From contig NZ_CP013979.1 of NCBI RefSeq assembly GCF_001660485.1, positions 1,550,001 to 1,614,000 of the forward strand: 64,000 nucleotides of DNA, read 5' to 3'. The notes under the pieces were generated by a model, which saw only the letters and a list, made by a program, of their open reading frames with translations, was not told the origin of the DNA and did not search any database. This DNA is from Agromyces aureus. Lineage in GTDB: Bacteria > Actinomycetota > Actinomycetes > Actinomycetales > Microbacteriaceae. Shown here piece after piece: positions 8,962 to 16,129 of the stretch (the stretch's first letter is position 1; each line of letters opens with the position of its first letter). The position numbers and the translations under genes were made by a program.

Positions 8962-9747
8962 ATGACGAACGCCGCCTCGCACGAGCCCGCCGCCGATCGA
9001 TCGACGGGCCGCCGCGTCATCCGCGTGCTGCTGGCGGTGCTGACCGTGCTCGTGCTGCTCGTCGTCGGGTTCCTCGTCTGGGCGAACACCGTCATGCAGG
9101 GCGAACGTCCGGCGGCGCTCGACGCCTGGACGGATGACCGGGTGAGCATCGAATCGTTCGACGACTCGGTCGTGATCACGCCCGTCGACGAGACCTCCGA
9201 TCGCGGACTCGTGTTCATCCCGGGTGCCAAGGTCGACCCGTACGCCTACATGGCGAAGCTCGTCGATGCGGCCGCCGAGACCGGCACCACCGTGGTCATC
9301 ACGAAGCCGACGCTCAACCTGGCGTTCTTCGACCAGCGACCGCTCTCGACCTTCACGGCGCACGCGCCCGACGTCGACGAGTGGTACGTGGGCGGCCACT
9401 CGCTCGGCGGGGTGCGCGCGTGCATGATGGCGGCGGAGCCGGATGCCGACGTCGCGGGTCTCGTGTTCTTCGGCTCCTACTGCTCGAACGACGTCAGCGG
9501 CAGCGACCTCGCCGTGCTCAGCATCTCGGGCAGCGAAGACGGTCTCAGCACGCCCGACAAGATCGACGCGGCCGCGCACCTGCTGCCCGATGACGCGACG
9601 TTCGTCGAGATCGACGGGGCGAACCACGCGAGTTTCGGCAACTACGGCGTGCAGCCGGGCGACGGCGTGGCGACGATCCCCGACGACGAGGTTCGCGAGC
9701 AGATCACCGACGCGCTCGTCGCGTTCTGGGGCGAGTCGGGGGAGTAG
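8962..9747 (+). CDS. Membrane-anchored alpha/beta hydrolase
   Basis: A 261-residue alpha/beta-hydrolase-fold protein with one N-terminal membrane span (residues 19-41), probably anchoring the enzyme outside the cytoplasm. The nucleophile elbow GGHSLGG puts the catalytic serine at 147; SEDGL and NHASFGNYG supply plausible acid and histidine residues, so the triad looks complete. The closest family is the Abhydrolase_5 type. Substrate unknown. A GAGACT hexamer ends six bases before the ATG, suggesting a leaderless transcript. An 18-base perfect palindrome follows the stop. Confidence 0.85.
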   Translation: MTNAASHEPAADRSTGRRVIRVLLAVLTVLVLLVVGFLVWANTVMQGERPAALDAWTDDRVSIESFDDSVVITPVDETSDRGLVFIPGAKVDPYAYMAKLVDAAAETGTTVVITKPTLNLAFFDQRPLSTFTAHAPDVDEWYVGGHSLGGVRACMMAAEPDADVAGLVFFGSYCSNDVSGSDLAVLSISGSEDGLSTPDKIDAAAHLLPDDATFVEIDGANHASFGNYGVQPGDGVATIPDDEVREQITDALVAFWGESGE

Positions 9748-9755
9748 CGCGCGAA

Positions 9756-9773
9756 CGGATGCCGCGGCATCCG
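9756..9773. terminator. 18-bp perfect palindrome after the hydrolase gene
   Basis: CGGATGCCGCGGCATCCG is a perfect palindrome nine bases after the hydrolase stop. As RNA it could fold, although an uninterrupted palindrome has a strained loop, and no T-run follows. It is one of several gene-end copies of the GGATGCC element found through the window, so its role as terminator is only inferred. Confidence 0.4.
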
Positions 9774-9785
9774 GACTGCGACAAG

Positions 9786-9824
9786 CAACTCTGGTTGACA
9801 ACCGAGGTTAAGCAACATAGGTTG
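9786..9824 (+). promoter_or_regulatory. Promoter with three tandem CAAC-N4-GTTG operator copies
   Basis: A near-ideal promoter has TTGACA at 9795-9800, a 17-base spacer and TAGGTT at 9818-9823; the ATG at 9830 falls where transcription should begin. Overlaid on it are three inverted-repeat sites of the form CAAC-N4-GTT[G/A], at 9786-9797, 9799-9810 and 9813-9824, starting 13 and 14 bases apart. The sites cover both promoter boxes, so a bound protein would block RNA polymerase. The HTH protein encoded next is the obvious candidate repressor. Confidence 0.75.
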
Positions 9825-9829
9825 CTTGC

Positions 9830-10099
9830 ATGGCCCCGCCACCACCGCCGCCACCACCACCGTCGACGACGCCGAGCCCGGATCCGACCGGAGCCGAGGC
9901 CACCGACCTCGCCGCCGTCGTCGCGCTGCGCGACCTCGCCGACCGGCTCGAGGACGCCGCCGTCGAACGCGCAATGCGCGCCGGCTGGAGCTGGACGCAG
10001 GTCGCTGAGGCGCTCGGCGTCACGCGTCAGGCCGTGCACAAGAAGCACCACCGGCGGCTCGAGAACGCGGGGCTCGACCTGAGGAGGCGCAATGCCTGA
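9830..10099 (+). CDS. Small HTH protein with polyproline N-terminus
   Basis: An 89-residue DNA-binding protein. Residues 3-11 are nine consecutive prolines, followed by a Thr/Ser/Pro linker; the helix-turn-helix lies at about 51-74 (WSWTQVAEALGVTRQAVHKKH). Proteins with this HTH commonly sit beside ClpN-domain genes in actinobacteria. The start is set by the promoter, which predicts a leaderless mRNA at this ATG. Nine prolines this close to the start should depend on EF-P for translation. The gene overlaps the ClpN gene by eight bases. It probably represses its own operon through the triple operator; that is inference. Confidence 0.75.
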   Translation: MAPPPPPPPPPSTTPSPDPTGAEATDLAAVVALRDLADRLEDAAVERAMRAGWSWTQVAEALGVTRQAVHKKHHRRLENAGLDLRRRNA

Positions 10100-10583
10100 G
10101 CTGCTGCACGACGATCTCGGCGCGACCCTGAAGTCGGTCGTCCTCGGGGCGATCGACGAGGCCGCGCGGCGCGGCGCGGCGAAGGTCGAGGCCGAGCACC
10201 TGCTCCTCGCCATCTCGGCGAGCGGCGATGTCGCCGCCGCGACGCTGGCCGAAGCGGGGCTCGACCACGACGGCATCGAGGCCGCGCTGCGCGTCGAACG
10301 CGAGCGCTCGCTGGCCGCCGCGGGCATCGAGCCGGTCGCCGACGAACGCCTCGTCGCCGCCCGTGACGCACGCCCCGGGTGGGGGACGTCGATCCGCGAG
10401 GCCCTGAGCCGAGGCAACTTCCGGGTGCGGCGTGCTCGCCCCCGTGCCGAACGCGAGGGACTCGCCGTCGCCGATGCGCTCGTGGGCGTGCTCCGTGCCG
10501 ACCTCGGCACGGTGCCACGGGCGCTCGCCTACGCCGGCGTCGACCGTGCTGCGCTCATCGCCCGCCTCGAGGCGCTCCGGTGA
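10092..10583 (+). CDS. Clp N-terminal-domain protein without ATPase
   Basis: A 163-residue protein with two Clp-N-like repeats (about residues 5-80 and 85-160; AEHLLLAISASGDVAAATLAEAG and the matching LAVADALVGVLRADLGTVPRALAYAG), but no AAA ATPase. Clp-N domains bind adaptors or damaged proteins, so it may be a sensor or adaptor for the HTH protein. A clear GAGGAGG site lies just before the ATG inside the end of the HTH gene. It overlaps the next ATPase gene in a GTGA arrangement. The gene order suggests a stress- or drug-responsive exporter operon. Confidence 0.8.
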   Translation: MPELLHDDLGATLKSVVLGAIDEAARRGAAKVEAEHLLLAISASGDVAAATLAEAGLDHDGIEAALRVERERSLAAAGIEPVADERLVAARDARPGWGTSIREALSRGNFRVRRARPRAEREGLAVADALVGVLRADLGTVPRALAYAGVDRAALIARLEALR

Positions 10584-11533
10584 GCAACCGCGACCGTCGC
10601 GAGCGCCGCGACGACGATCGGCCGGTGATCGCCGTCGACGGGCTGCAGATGCGCTACGGCACGCACGACGTGCTCCGCGACGTGTCGTTCGAGGTGGCCA
10701 GGGGCGAGGTGCTGGCCCTGCTCGGCCCGAACGGCGCCGGCAAGACCAGCACGATCGAGGTCCTCGAGGGCCTGCGCCGGCGATCCGCAGGGCGCGTCGA
10801 GGTGCTCGGCGTCGATCCTGAGCATGCCGACGAGCGATGGCGCGCGCGGGTGGGCATCGTGCTGCAGTCGTGGCGCGACCACGCCAAGTGGCGCGTGCGC
10901 GAACTGCTCGAGTACCAGGGCTCGCTCGCCGCGCCCTACGCGACCGAATCCGTCCCGCGCCCCTGGAGCGCGGACGCGCTCCTCGACGCGGTCGGGCTCG
11001 CCGAGCAGTCCGACCGCATGGTGAAGTCGCTCTCGGGCGGCCAGCGCCGCCGGCTCGACGTCGCGATCGGTCTCGTCGGATGCCCCGAGCTGGTCTTCTT
11101 CGACGAGCCCACGGCGGGGCTCGACCCCCAGGCGCGTCGCGATTTCCACGAGCTCGTGCGCCGCATCACCCGCGAGTTCGACGCGACGGTCCTGCTGACG
11201 ACGCACGACCTCGTCGAGGCCGACGAGCTCGCCGACCGCATCGCGATCCTCACGGAGAGACGCATCGTCGCCGACGGCACCGCCGACGAGCTGGCGCGAC
11301 AGATCGTGGGCGACGACGAGGTTCGCTGGAAGTTCGAGGGGCGACCCTTGACCCGACACGGGTCGGACGCGACGGCGTTCGTGCGGCGGCTGCTGGAGCA
11401 GCACGAGCACGGCATCACCGAGCTCGAGGTTCGGCGCGCCTCGCTCGAAGACACCTACCTCGCGCTCGTGCAGGCCGCCGAGGCGGCGCGACCGCGACGC
11501 GAGGCGCTCACCGCGGCCGGAGCCGGCCGATGA
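10580..11533 (+). CDS. ABC-2 exporter ATPase
   Basis: ATP-binding subunit of an ABC-2 type exporter, 317 residues. Walker A is GPNGAGKTS at 49-57, the signature is LSGGQRRRLDVA, and Walker B is LVFFDEPTAGLDP. The GTG start overlaps the ClpN stop and the TGA overlaps the permease ATG, so the four genes form one tightly coupled operon. The first 14 residues are strongly charged. The family exports drugs, peptides or lipids; the substrate here is unknown. Confidence 0.88.
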   Translation: MSNRDRRERRDDDRPVIAVDGLQMRYGTHDVLRDVSFEVARGEVLALLGPNGAGKTSTIEVLEGLRRRSAGRVEVLGVDPEHADERWRARVGIVLQSWRDHAKWRVRELLEYQGSLAAPYATESVPRPWSADALLDAVGLAEQSDRMVKSLSGGQRRRLDVAIGLVGCPELVFFDEPTAGLDPQARRDFHELVRRITREFDATVLLTTHDLVEADELADRIAILTERRIVADGTADELARQIVGDDEVRWKFEGRPLTRHGSDATAFVRRLLEQHEHGITELEVRRASLEDTYLALVQAAEAARPRREALTAAGAGR

Positions 11534-12372
11534 CCCTCACCCGGACGGCAGCGCGAGCCGGACTCGTGCGTGGGCGGATCGAACTCCGACAGGCCTTCAG
11601 CGGCGTCGAGCTGATCGGCCAACTGCTCTGGCCCGTGGTGACGCTCGTCGCGATCTTCCTCGTGCGCGACGTGCCGCTCGGCGGCGGCTACACGCTCGAC
11701 ACGTTCATCCTGCCGAGTGCGCTCGGCATGTTCGTGGCGCTCGGCATGCTCCTCGTGGTGCAGCAGCTCGCCGCCGACCGTGAAGACGGTTCGCTCCTGC
11801 GCGCCAAGATCACGCCGAACGGCATTCCGGCATACCTCGTCGGCAAGTTCCTGCAGATCTCGGCGACGATCCTCGCGTACCTCGCGATCGTGCTGCTGCC
11901 CGGCCTGTGCTTCGTCGACGGGCTCGCGCTCGGTCGCCCCGGCTCCTGGCTCACGTTCGCGTGGATCGTGCTGCTCGGTCTGCTCGCGACGCAGGGCATC
12001 GGGGCCGTGCTCGGATCGCTCGTCTCGAGCTCCCGCGGCGCCGGCTACCTCTCGCTGCCGGTGCTCGGGCTCATCGCGATCTCGGGTGTCTTCGCTCCGA
12101 TCACCGCGCTGCCCGCGTGGCTGGCCTGGATCGCCCAGGTGTTCCCCGTCTACTGGCTCGGCCTCGGCATGCGTTCGGCGCTGCTGCCCGACTCGGCTGC
12201 GGTCGTCGAGCTCGGCGGCACGTGGCGACCCGTCGAGACCGCGGTCGTGCTCGGTGCCTGGGCGATCGTCGGGCTCGTGCTCGCGCCCGTCGTGCTCAGG
12301 CGCATGACGCGCAAGGAGTCCGGTTCGCGGGTGGCCGCGCGTCGCGAGCGGGCGCTGCAGCGGCTCGGTTGA
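11530..12372 (+). CDS. ABC-2 exporter permease
   Basis: Membrane subunit of the preceding ATPase, 280 residues with about six hydrophobic segments. The region GVFAPITALPAWLAWIAQVFPVYWLGLGMR before the last span is characteristic of ABC-2 permeases. ATGA overlap with the ATPase gene supports the start at 11530. It is the last gene of the HTH-ClpN-ABC operon. The C-terminus ends in an Arg-rich tail. Confidence 0.87.
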   Translation: MTLTRTAARAGLVRGRIELRQAFSGVELIGQLLWPVVTLVAIFLVRDVPLGGGYTLDTFILPSALGMFVALGMLLVVQQLAADREDGSLLRAKITPNGIPAYLVGKFLQISATILAYLAIVLLPGLCFVDGLALGRPGSWLTFAWIVLLGLLATQGIGAVLGSLVSSSRGAGYLSLPVLGLIAISGVFAPITALPAWLAWIAQVFPVYWLGLGMRSALLPDSAAVVELGGTWRPVETAVVLGAWAIVGLVLAPVVLRRMTRKESGSRVAARRERALQRLG

Positions 12373-12433
12373 GTTCGCAGGCCCGGCGCGAATCCGCGGC
12401 GCGGCAAGCGCTCCCACGACGGCACCGCGTCGC

Positions 12434-12439
12434 TACCCT
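12434..12439 (+). promoter_or_regulatory. Leaderless -10 box of the TMEM175-like gene
   Basis: TACCCT ends six bases before the ATG at 12446, placing the expected transcription start on the start codon. Confidence 0.5.
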
Positions 12440-12445
12440 GTACGC

Positions 12446-13072
12446 ATGGCGATCAGGCAGCGACGGCATCCGGCCGCGACGCAGCGCACGGCCCGGCTCG
12501 AGGCCTTCACCGACGGCGTCTTCGCGATCGCGGCGACGCTGCTCGTGCTCGACCTGACGACGCATTCGCTCGGCAACGTCACCTCCGACGCGCAGATGTG
12601 GTCCGCGCTCGGCGGAACGTGGCCGCTGCTGGCCAACTTCGCGCTGAGCTTCGTGCTGCTCTGCGTGCTGTGGATGGTGCACGTGCAGCAGTTCGAGCAC
12701 ATTCCCCGCGTCGACGCGACGATGGTCTGGCTCAACAACGCGCGGCTGCTGTTCATCGTGCTCGTGCCGTTCGCGACGAGCCTCACGACCGAGTACTCCG
12801 ACTTCCTGGCCGCCCGGCTCGCGATGCCGGTCACGTTCTTCCTCGCCATCCTGTGCAGCTGGTTGCAGTGGGCGTGGGCGGTGCGGCACCGCGAGACGAT
12901 CCTGCCCGACCTCGAGCTGAGCGACGCCGTCGCCTACGGCCGGGGATCGCTCAGCGCCCTCTTCATCGCGGCCGCCGTCGTCGTGCTCGCGCCGCTGATC
13001 GGGTCGGCGGCCTTCGCGCTGTTCCTGTTCGACGGCGTGTTCACGCGCGTGCTCCACGGCAAGGGCGGCTGA
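12446..13072 (+). CDS. TMEM175 (DUF1211) family potassium channel-like protein
   Basis: A 208-residue membrane protein with about six hydrophobic segments. The first span carries RLEAFTDGVFAIAATLLVLDL, matching the family hallmark [R/K]xxxFSDG with Thr for Ser. Bacterial members form tetrameric potassium-selective channels with one six-helix unit per chain, which agrees with this length. It is monocistronic, probably leaderless, and separated from the convergent CoA-binding gene by a perfect hairpin. Ion selectivity is inferred from the family only. Confidence 0.82.
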   Translation: MAIRQRRHPAATQRTARLEAFTDGVFAIAATLLVLDLTTHSLGNVTSDAQMWSALGGTWPLLANFALSFVLLCVLWMVHVQQFEHIPRVDATMVWLNNARLLFIVLVPFATSLTTEYSDFLAARLAMPVTFFLAILCSWLQWAWAVRHRETILPDLELSDAVAYGRGSLSALFIAAAVVVLAPLIGSAAFALFLFDGVFTRVLHGKGG

Positions 13073-13097
13073 GCAGCCCGGCCCGCATCGAACGACG

Positions 13098-13129
13098 GAT
13101 GCCCCGGAACCGAGCGGTTCCGGGGCATC
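13098..13129. terminator. Bidirectional hairpin terminator
   Basis: A perfect 14-bp stem, GATGCCCCGGAACC, loop GAGC, and its complement lies between two convergent genes. No T-run follows on either strand, as is common in high-GC actinobacteria. It can serve both transcripts. Confidence 0.7.
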
Positions 13130-13158
13130 TCGTGCGTGGGTGCCGTGCGTGCCGCGCC

Positions 13159-13782
13159 TCAGCGCAGCGTCTTGCGCGCCGTGATCTGACCGGTGTCGAA
13201 GCCGAGCAGGTGCAGTCCGCCGTGGAATCGGGCGTGCTCGACCTTGATGCAGCGGTCCATGACGACCGTGAGGCCCTGCTCCTCGCCGGAGTACGCGGCA
13301 TCCTGGTTCCAGATGCCGAGCTGCACCCAGATGGTCTTCGCACCGACGGCGACGACGTCGTCGATGACGCTCGGGATGTCGCTGCCGCGACGGAACACCA
13401 CGACGATGTCGGGTACCTCGGGCAGGTCCTTCAGGCTCGCGTAGGCCGGCTGCCCCAGGATCTCGGTCTCCATCGGGTTGACGAAGTAGAGGCGGTAGTC
13501 ACTGGACTGCTGCAGATAGGTGCCCACGAAGAAGCTCGAACGCTGCGGCTTCGGCGATGCCCCGACGATCGCGACCGACTTCGCGGCGCGCAGGATCGCG
13601 AGGCGCTGCTTGGCGTCGGGCCCGACCCAGGTGCGCTGCGACTTCAGCAGCTTCGCGAGCGGCGAGTCGGCGGGCAGGTCGCACGAGAGGCCGTTGACGA
13701 GGCGAACGGTCTCGAGGTCGGATGCCGCGGCATCCGTCGTGGGCGTGCTCGTGTCGGGTGCGGTGTCGGTGGCAGTGCTCAT
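13159..13782 (-). CDS. CoA-binding domain protein (YccU-like)
   Basis: A 207-residue protein with a CoA_binding_2 Rossmann domain from about residue 65 (AKSVAIVGASPKPQRSSFF) to the end. The first 20 residues are a Thr/Asp-rich extension; the 18-base GGATGCC palindrome lies in this poorly conserved stretch. Its ATG overlaps the metY stop in an ATGA arrangement, so it is co-translated with the sulfhydrylase. The biochemical role of this family is not settled; the linkage to metY suggests a link to sulfur or acyl-CoA metabolism. Confidence 0.82.
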   Translation of the reverse strand: MSTATDTAPDTSTPTTDAAASDLETVRLVNGLSCDLPADSPLAKLLKSQRTWVGPDAKQRLAILRAAKSVAIVGASPKPQRSSFFVGTYLQQSSDYRLYFVNPMETEILGQPAYASLKDLPEVPDIVVVFRRGSDIPSVIDDVVAVGAKTIWVQLGIWNQDAAYSGEEQGLTVVMDRCIKVEHARFHGGLHLLGFDTGQITARKTLR

Positions 13783-15074
13783 CGTGCTGCTCCAGTCGCG
13801 GCCGTGAGGGCCTGGTCGAGGTCGTCGATGATGTCTTCAACGTCTTCGATGCCCACGCTAATCCGCACGACGCCCGGAAGCACGCCCGCGTCGACGAGCT
13901 GCTGCTCGGTCAGCTGCGCGTGCGTCGTCGACGCCGGGTGGATGATGAGCGTCTTCGCGTCGCCGATGTTCGCGAGGTGCGAGGCGAGGTTGACCGATTC
14001 GATGAGCGTCTGGCCGACGGCCCGGCCGCCCTTCACCTCGAAGCTGAACACCGAGCCGGCGCCCTTCGGCAGGTACTTCTGCGCACGGTCGTGGTGCGGG
14101 TGGTTCGGCAGGCCCGCCCACCAGACGTTCTCGATGCGCGGGTCGGCCTCGAGCCACTCGGCGACCGCCCGGGCGTTGTCGATGTGCGCCTGGATGCGGT
14201 ACGGCAGCGTCTCGACGCCCTGCGCGAGCAGGAAGGCCGAGTGCGGGGCGAGCGCGGGGCCGATGTCGCGCAGCTGCTCGGCGCGCAGGCGCGTCAGGAA
14301 GGCGTACTCGCCGAAGTTGCCCGACCACTCGAGCCCGCCGTAGCTCGGCACCGGCTGGCCGAAGAGGGGGAACTTCTCGGAGTGCCAGTGGAAGCGGCCC
14401 GACTCGACGACGACGCCGCCGAGGGTCGTGCCGTGGCCGCCGAGGAACTTCGTGGCCGAGTGCGTGACGATGTCGGCGCCCCACTCGATCGGGCGGTTGA
14501 GGTAGGGGGTCGCGATCGTCGAGTCGACGATGAACGGGATGCCGTGGGCGTGCGCCACGTCGGCGAGGCCCTCGAGGTCGGCGATCTCGCCCGACGGGTT
14601 CGCGATGGTCTCGACGAAGAGCGCCTTGGTCTTGTCGGTGATCGCGGCCGCGTAGTCGGCCGGGTCGGAGGAGCGCACGAACGTCGTGTCGATGCCGAAG
14701 CGGCGGAGCGTGACATCCAGCTGGGTGATCGAGCCGCCGTAGAGGTTCGCCGAGGCGACGATGTGGTCGCCGGAACCGGCGAGGCTCGCGAACGTGATGT
14801 ACTGCGCACTCAGGCCCGAGGCGGTGGCGACGGCGCCGAGCCCCCCTTCGAGGCTCGCGACGCGCTCCTCGAAGCTCGCGACGGTGGGGTTCGCGAGGCG
14901 CGAGTAGATGTTGCCGTACTTCTGCAGCGCGAAGCGCGCCGCGGCATCCGCCGTGTCGTCGAAGACGAACGCACTCGACTGGTAGATCGGGAGGGCGCGC
15001 GCGCCCGTCACCTGATCGGGGATGTTGCCCGCGTGGATGGCGCGGGTCTTGAATCCGTATTCGCGGTCTGCCAT
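13779..15074 (-). CDS. metY: O-acetyl-L-homoserine sulfhydrylase
   Basis: PLP enzyme of the Cys/Met metabolism family, 431 residues, which makes homocysteine from O-acetylhomoserine and sulfide. The PLP lysine is Lys209 in SATKFLGGHGT; the N-terminus TRAIHAGNIPDQVTGARALPIYQSSAF is typical of MetY rather than of cystathionine synthases, as is the length. The ATG at 15074 follows a TAGCGT hexamer by six bases, so the mRNA is probably leaderless. The CoA-binding gene is in the same operon. It is divergent from the small monooxygenase gene. Confidence 0.92.
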   Translation of the reverse strand: MADREYGFKTRAIHAGNIPDQVTGARALPIYQSSAFVFDDTADAAARFALQKYGNIYSRLANPTVASFEERVASLEGGLGAVATASGLSAQYITFASLAGSGDHIVASANLYGGSITQLDVTLRRFGIDTTFVRSSDPADYAAAITDKTKALFVETIANPSGEIADLEGLADVAHAHGIPFIVDSTIATPYLNRPIEWGADIVTHSATKFLGGHGTTLGGVVVESGRFHWHSEKFPLFGQPVPSYGGLEWSGNFGEYAFLTRLRAEQLRDIGPALAPHSAFLLAQGVETLPYRIQAHIDNARAVAEWLEADPRIENVWWAGLPNHPHHDRAQKYLPKGAGSVFSFEVKGGRAVGQTLIESVNLASHLANIGDAKTLIIHPASTTHAQLTEQQLVDAGVLPGVVRISVGIEDVEDIIDDLDQALTAATGAAR

Positions 15075-15080
15075 ACGGCA

Positions 15081-15086
15081 ACGCTA
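15081..15086 (-). promoter_or_regulatory. Leaderless -10 box of metY
   Basis: TAGCGT on the minus strand ends six bases before the ATG at 15074. Confidence 0.5.
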
Positions 15087-15164
15087 GTCATGCCGTGGGC
15101 GCCCGCCGCCGGCATCCGTAATGCGGAGCAATCAGACCGCGAGGATGCCTCGGGTGCCGACGGC

Positions 15165-15170
15165 TACGCT
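15165..15170 (+). promoter_or_regulatory. Leaderless -10 box of the monooxygenase gene
   Basis: TACGCT ends six bases before the ATG at 15177. With the metY box it forms a divergent pair about 80 bases apart. Confidence 0.5.
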
Positions 15171-15176
15171 GGGCCG

Positions 15177-15473
15177 ATGATCCTCGAACACGCCCTGCTG
15201 CCCGTGATCCCCGGTCTCGAGGAGGAGTTCGAGGCAGCGTTCGACGAGGCCCGCCACCTCATCGCGTCGATGCCCGGGTTCGTCGAGCTCTCGCTCGCGC
15301 GCGGCGTCGAGTCGCCGTCGACGTACCTGCTGCTCGTGCAGTGGGCGAGCGTCGAGGCGCACGAGGTCGGGTTCCGCGGGTCGCCCGAGTACGCCGAGTG
15401 GCGCACGCTGCTGCACCGCTTCTACGAGCCGTTCCCCGTGGTCGAGCACTTCGCCGAGGTCGCGCACGTCTGA
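15177..15473 (+). CDS. Antibiotic biosynthesis monooxygenase (ABM) family protein
   Basis: A 98-residue ABM-fold (dimeric alpha/beta barrel) protein. Typical segments are GLEEEFEAAFDEARHLIASMPGF and the SPEYAEWRTLLHRFYEPFPVVEHF end. Members are often quinol monooxygenases, but many have unknown activity. The start is supported by the leaderless TACGCT box. No partner gene is adjacent on the same strand apart from the riboswitch-controlled exporter, which has its own promoter. Confidence 0.8.
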   Translation: MILEHALLPVIPGLEEEFEAAFDEARHLIASMPGFVELSLARGVESPSTYLLLVQWASVEAHEVGFRGSPEYAEWRTLLHRFYEPFPVVEHFAEVAHV

Positions 15474-15555
15474 CCGGCGCTGCGGCCGTGCACGGCGACG
15501 GTGCCTGGCGGCCGCGCACGGCGCCGACTGCACAGGGTTTGAGCAGGATGCCCCG

Positions 15556-15561
15556 GTACGC
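15556..15561 (+). promoter_or_regulatory. -10 box upstream of the guanidine riboswitch
   Basis: TACGCT lies 28 bases before the riboswitch core, so transcription should begin near 15568 and include the whole aptamer. No clear -35 box is visible. Confidence 0.4.
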
Positions 15562-15588
15562 TGATGTGAACGCCGCGCACTGCGGCAT

Positions 15589-15634
15589 CCGGACGAGGGC
15601 ACCCAGTACCCGGAACGCGACAAGACTGGCTCAG
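15589..15634 (+). ncRNA. Guanidine-III (ykkC-III) riboswitch
   Basis: The sequence carries the conserved blocks of this aptamer in order: CCGGACGAGG at 15589-15598, GTACCCGG at 15606-15613 and GACAAGAC at 15619-15626, with a CCA/TGG pairing closing the pseudoknotted region. I recognised it by similarity to the actinobacterial consensus. The element ends at the ribosome-binding site AGGAG at 15633, fitting translational control in which guanidine frees the site. The downstream gene encodes an SMR exporter of the guanidinium subfamily, which is the expected target. The helices were not folded by computation. Confidence 0.85.
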
Positions 15635-15647
15635 GAGTTGAGCAGTC

Positions 15648-15974
15648 ATGGCTTGGATCGTTCTCATCGCGTCCGGTGTCCTCGAGGCCGTCTGGGCCAC
15701 CGCACTCGGCAAGTCCGAGGGCTTCACGAAGCTCTGGCCGTCGATCATCTTCGGCGTCGCGCTCGTCGCCTCGATGGGCGGCCTCGCCTACGCCATGCGC
15801 GACATCTCGACCGGTACCGCCTACGCGGTCTGGGTCGGCATCGGCGCGGCCCTCACCGTCATCTGGGCCATGGTCACGGGTGACACGGATGTCTCGTGGG
15901 CGAAGCTCGCGCTGCTCGTCGGCCTCGTCGGCTGCGTCGTCGGCCTGAAGTTCGTCGACGCGGGCAGCCACTAG
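15648..15974 (+). CDS. gdx: Guanidinium exporter (SMR family, Gdx/SugE type)
   Basis: A 108-residue four-helix small multidrug resistance protein. Glu13 in VLEAVWATALGKSEGFTKLWPS is the conserved proton/substrate residue, and the KSEGFT segment is characteristic of the Gdx/SugE subfamily rather than of the quaternary ammonium exporters. It should work as an antiparallel dimer exchanging guanidinium for protons. A guanidine-III riboswitch sits directly upstream, which independently supports the substrate. A GGATGCC-type hairpin follows the gene. Confidence 0.9.
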   Translation: MAWIVLIASGVLEAVWATALGKSEGFTKLWPSIIFGVALVASMGGLAYAMRDISTGTAYAVWVGIGAALTVIWAMVTGDTDVSWAKLALLVGLVGCVVGLKFVDAGSH

Positions 15975-15997
15975 CGCTTCGCCGCGCGAGCGGTGAC

Positions 15998-16031
15998 GAG
16001 CGGATGTCGGCGGCGCTGCCGGCATCCGCTC
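15998..16031 (+). terminator. Hairpin after the guanidinium exporter gene
   Basis: A 14-bp stem (left arm 15998-16011, right arm 16018-16031) with a single G-T wobble and loop GGCGCT follows the stop by 24 bases. The arms contain GGATGTCGGC and GCCGGCATCC, another copy of the recurrent element. Confidence 0.6.
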
Positions 16032-16050
16032 TCCTTCACACTCAGATGTA

Positions 16051-16111
16051 AAGAATGCTTGACCTTGAGTTCGGAATGTCTTACATTCGAGGTGTCAAGA
16101 ATTCTTGACAC
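16051..16111 (+). promoter_or_regulatory. Promoter and paired palindromic operators of the DUF2178-XRE operon
   Basis: The promoter is TTGACC at 16059-16064, a 17-base spacer, and TACATT at 16082-16087. A perfect 20-bp palindrome, GTGTCAAGAATTCTTGACAC at 16092-16111, covers the expected transcription start. A second copy of its core, AAGAATGCTT at 16051-16060, differs by one base and overlaps the -35 box. Two sites with a shared core suggest cooperative binding by a dimeric repressor, most simply the XRE protein of the operon. Confidence 0.75.
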
Positions 16112-16129
16112 ACACCGGAGGAGAAGACG

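Noticed and set aside
9756..9773. Attachment site or insertion footprint
   Set aside because: The same palindrome halves recur throughout the window inside conserved genes, and no integrase or transposase is present.
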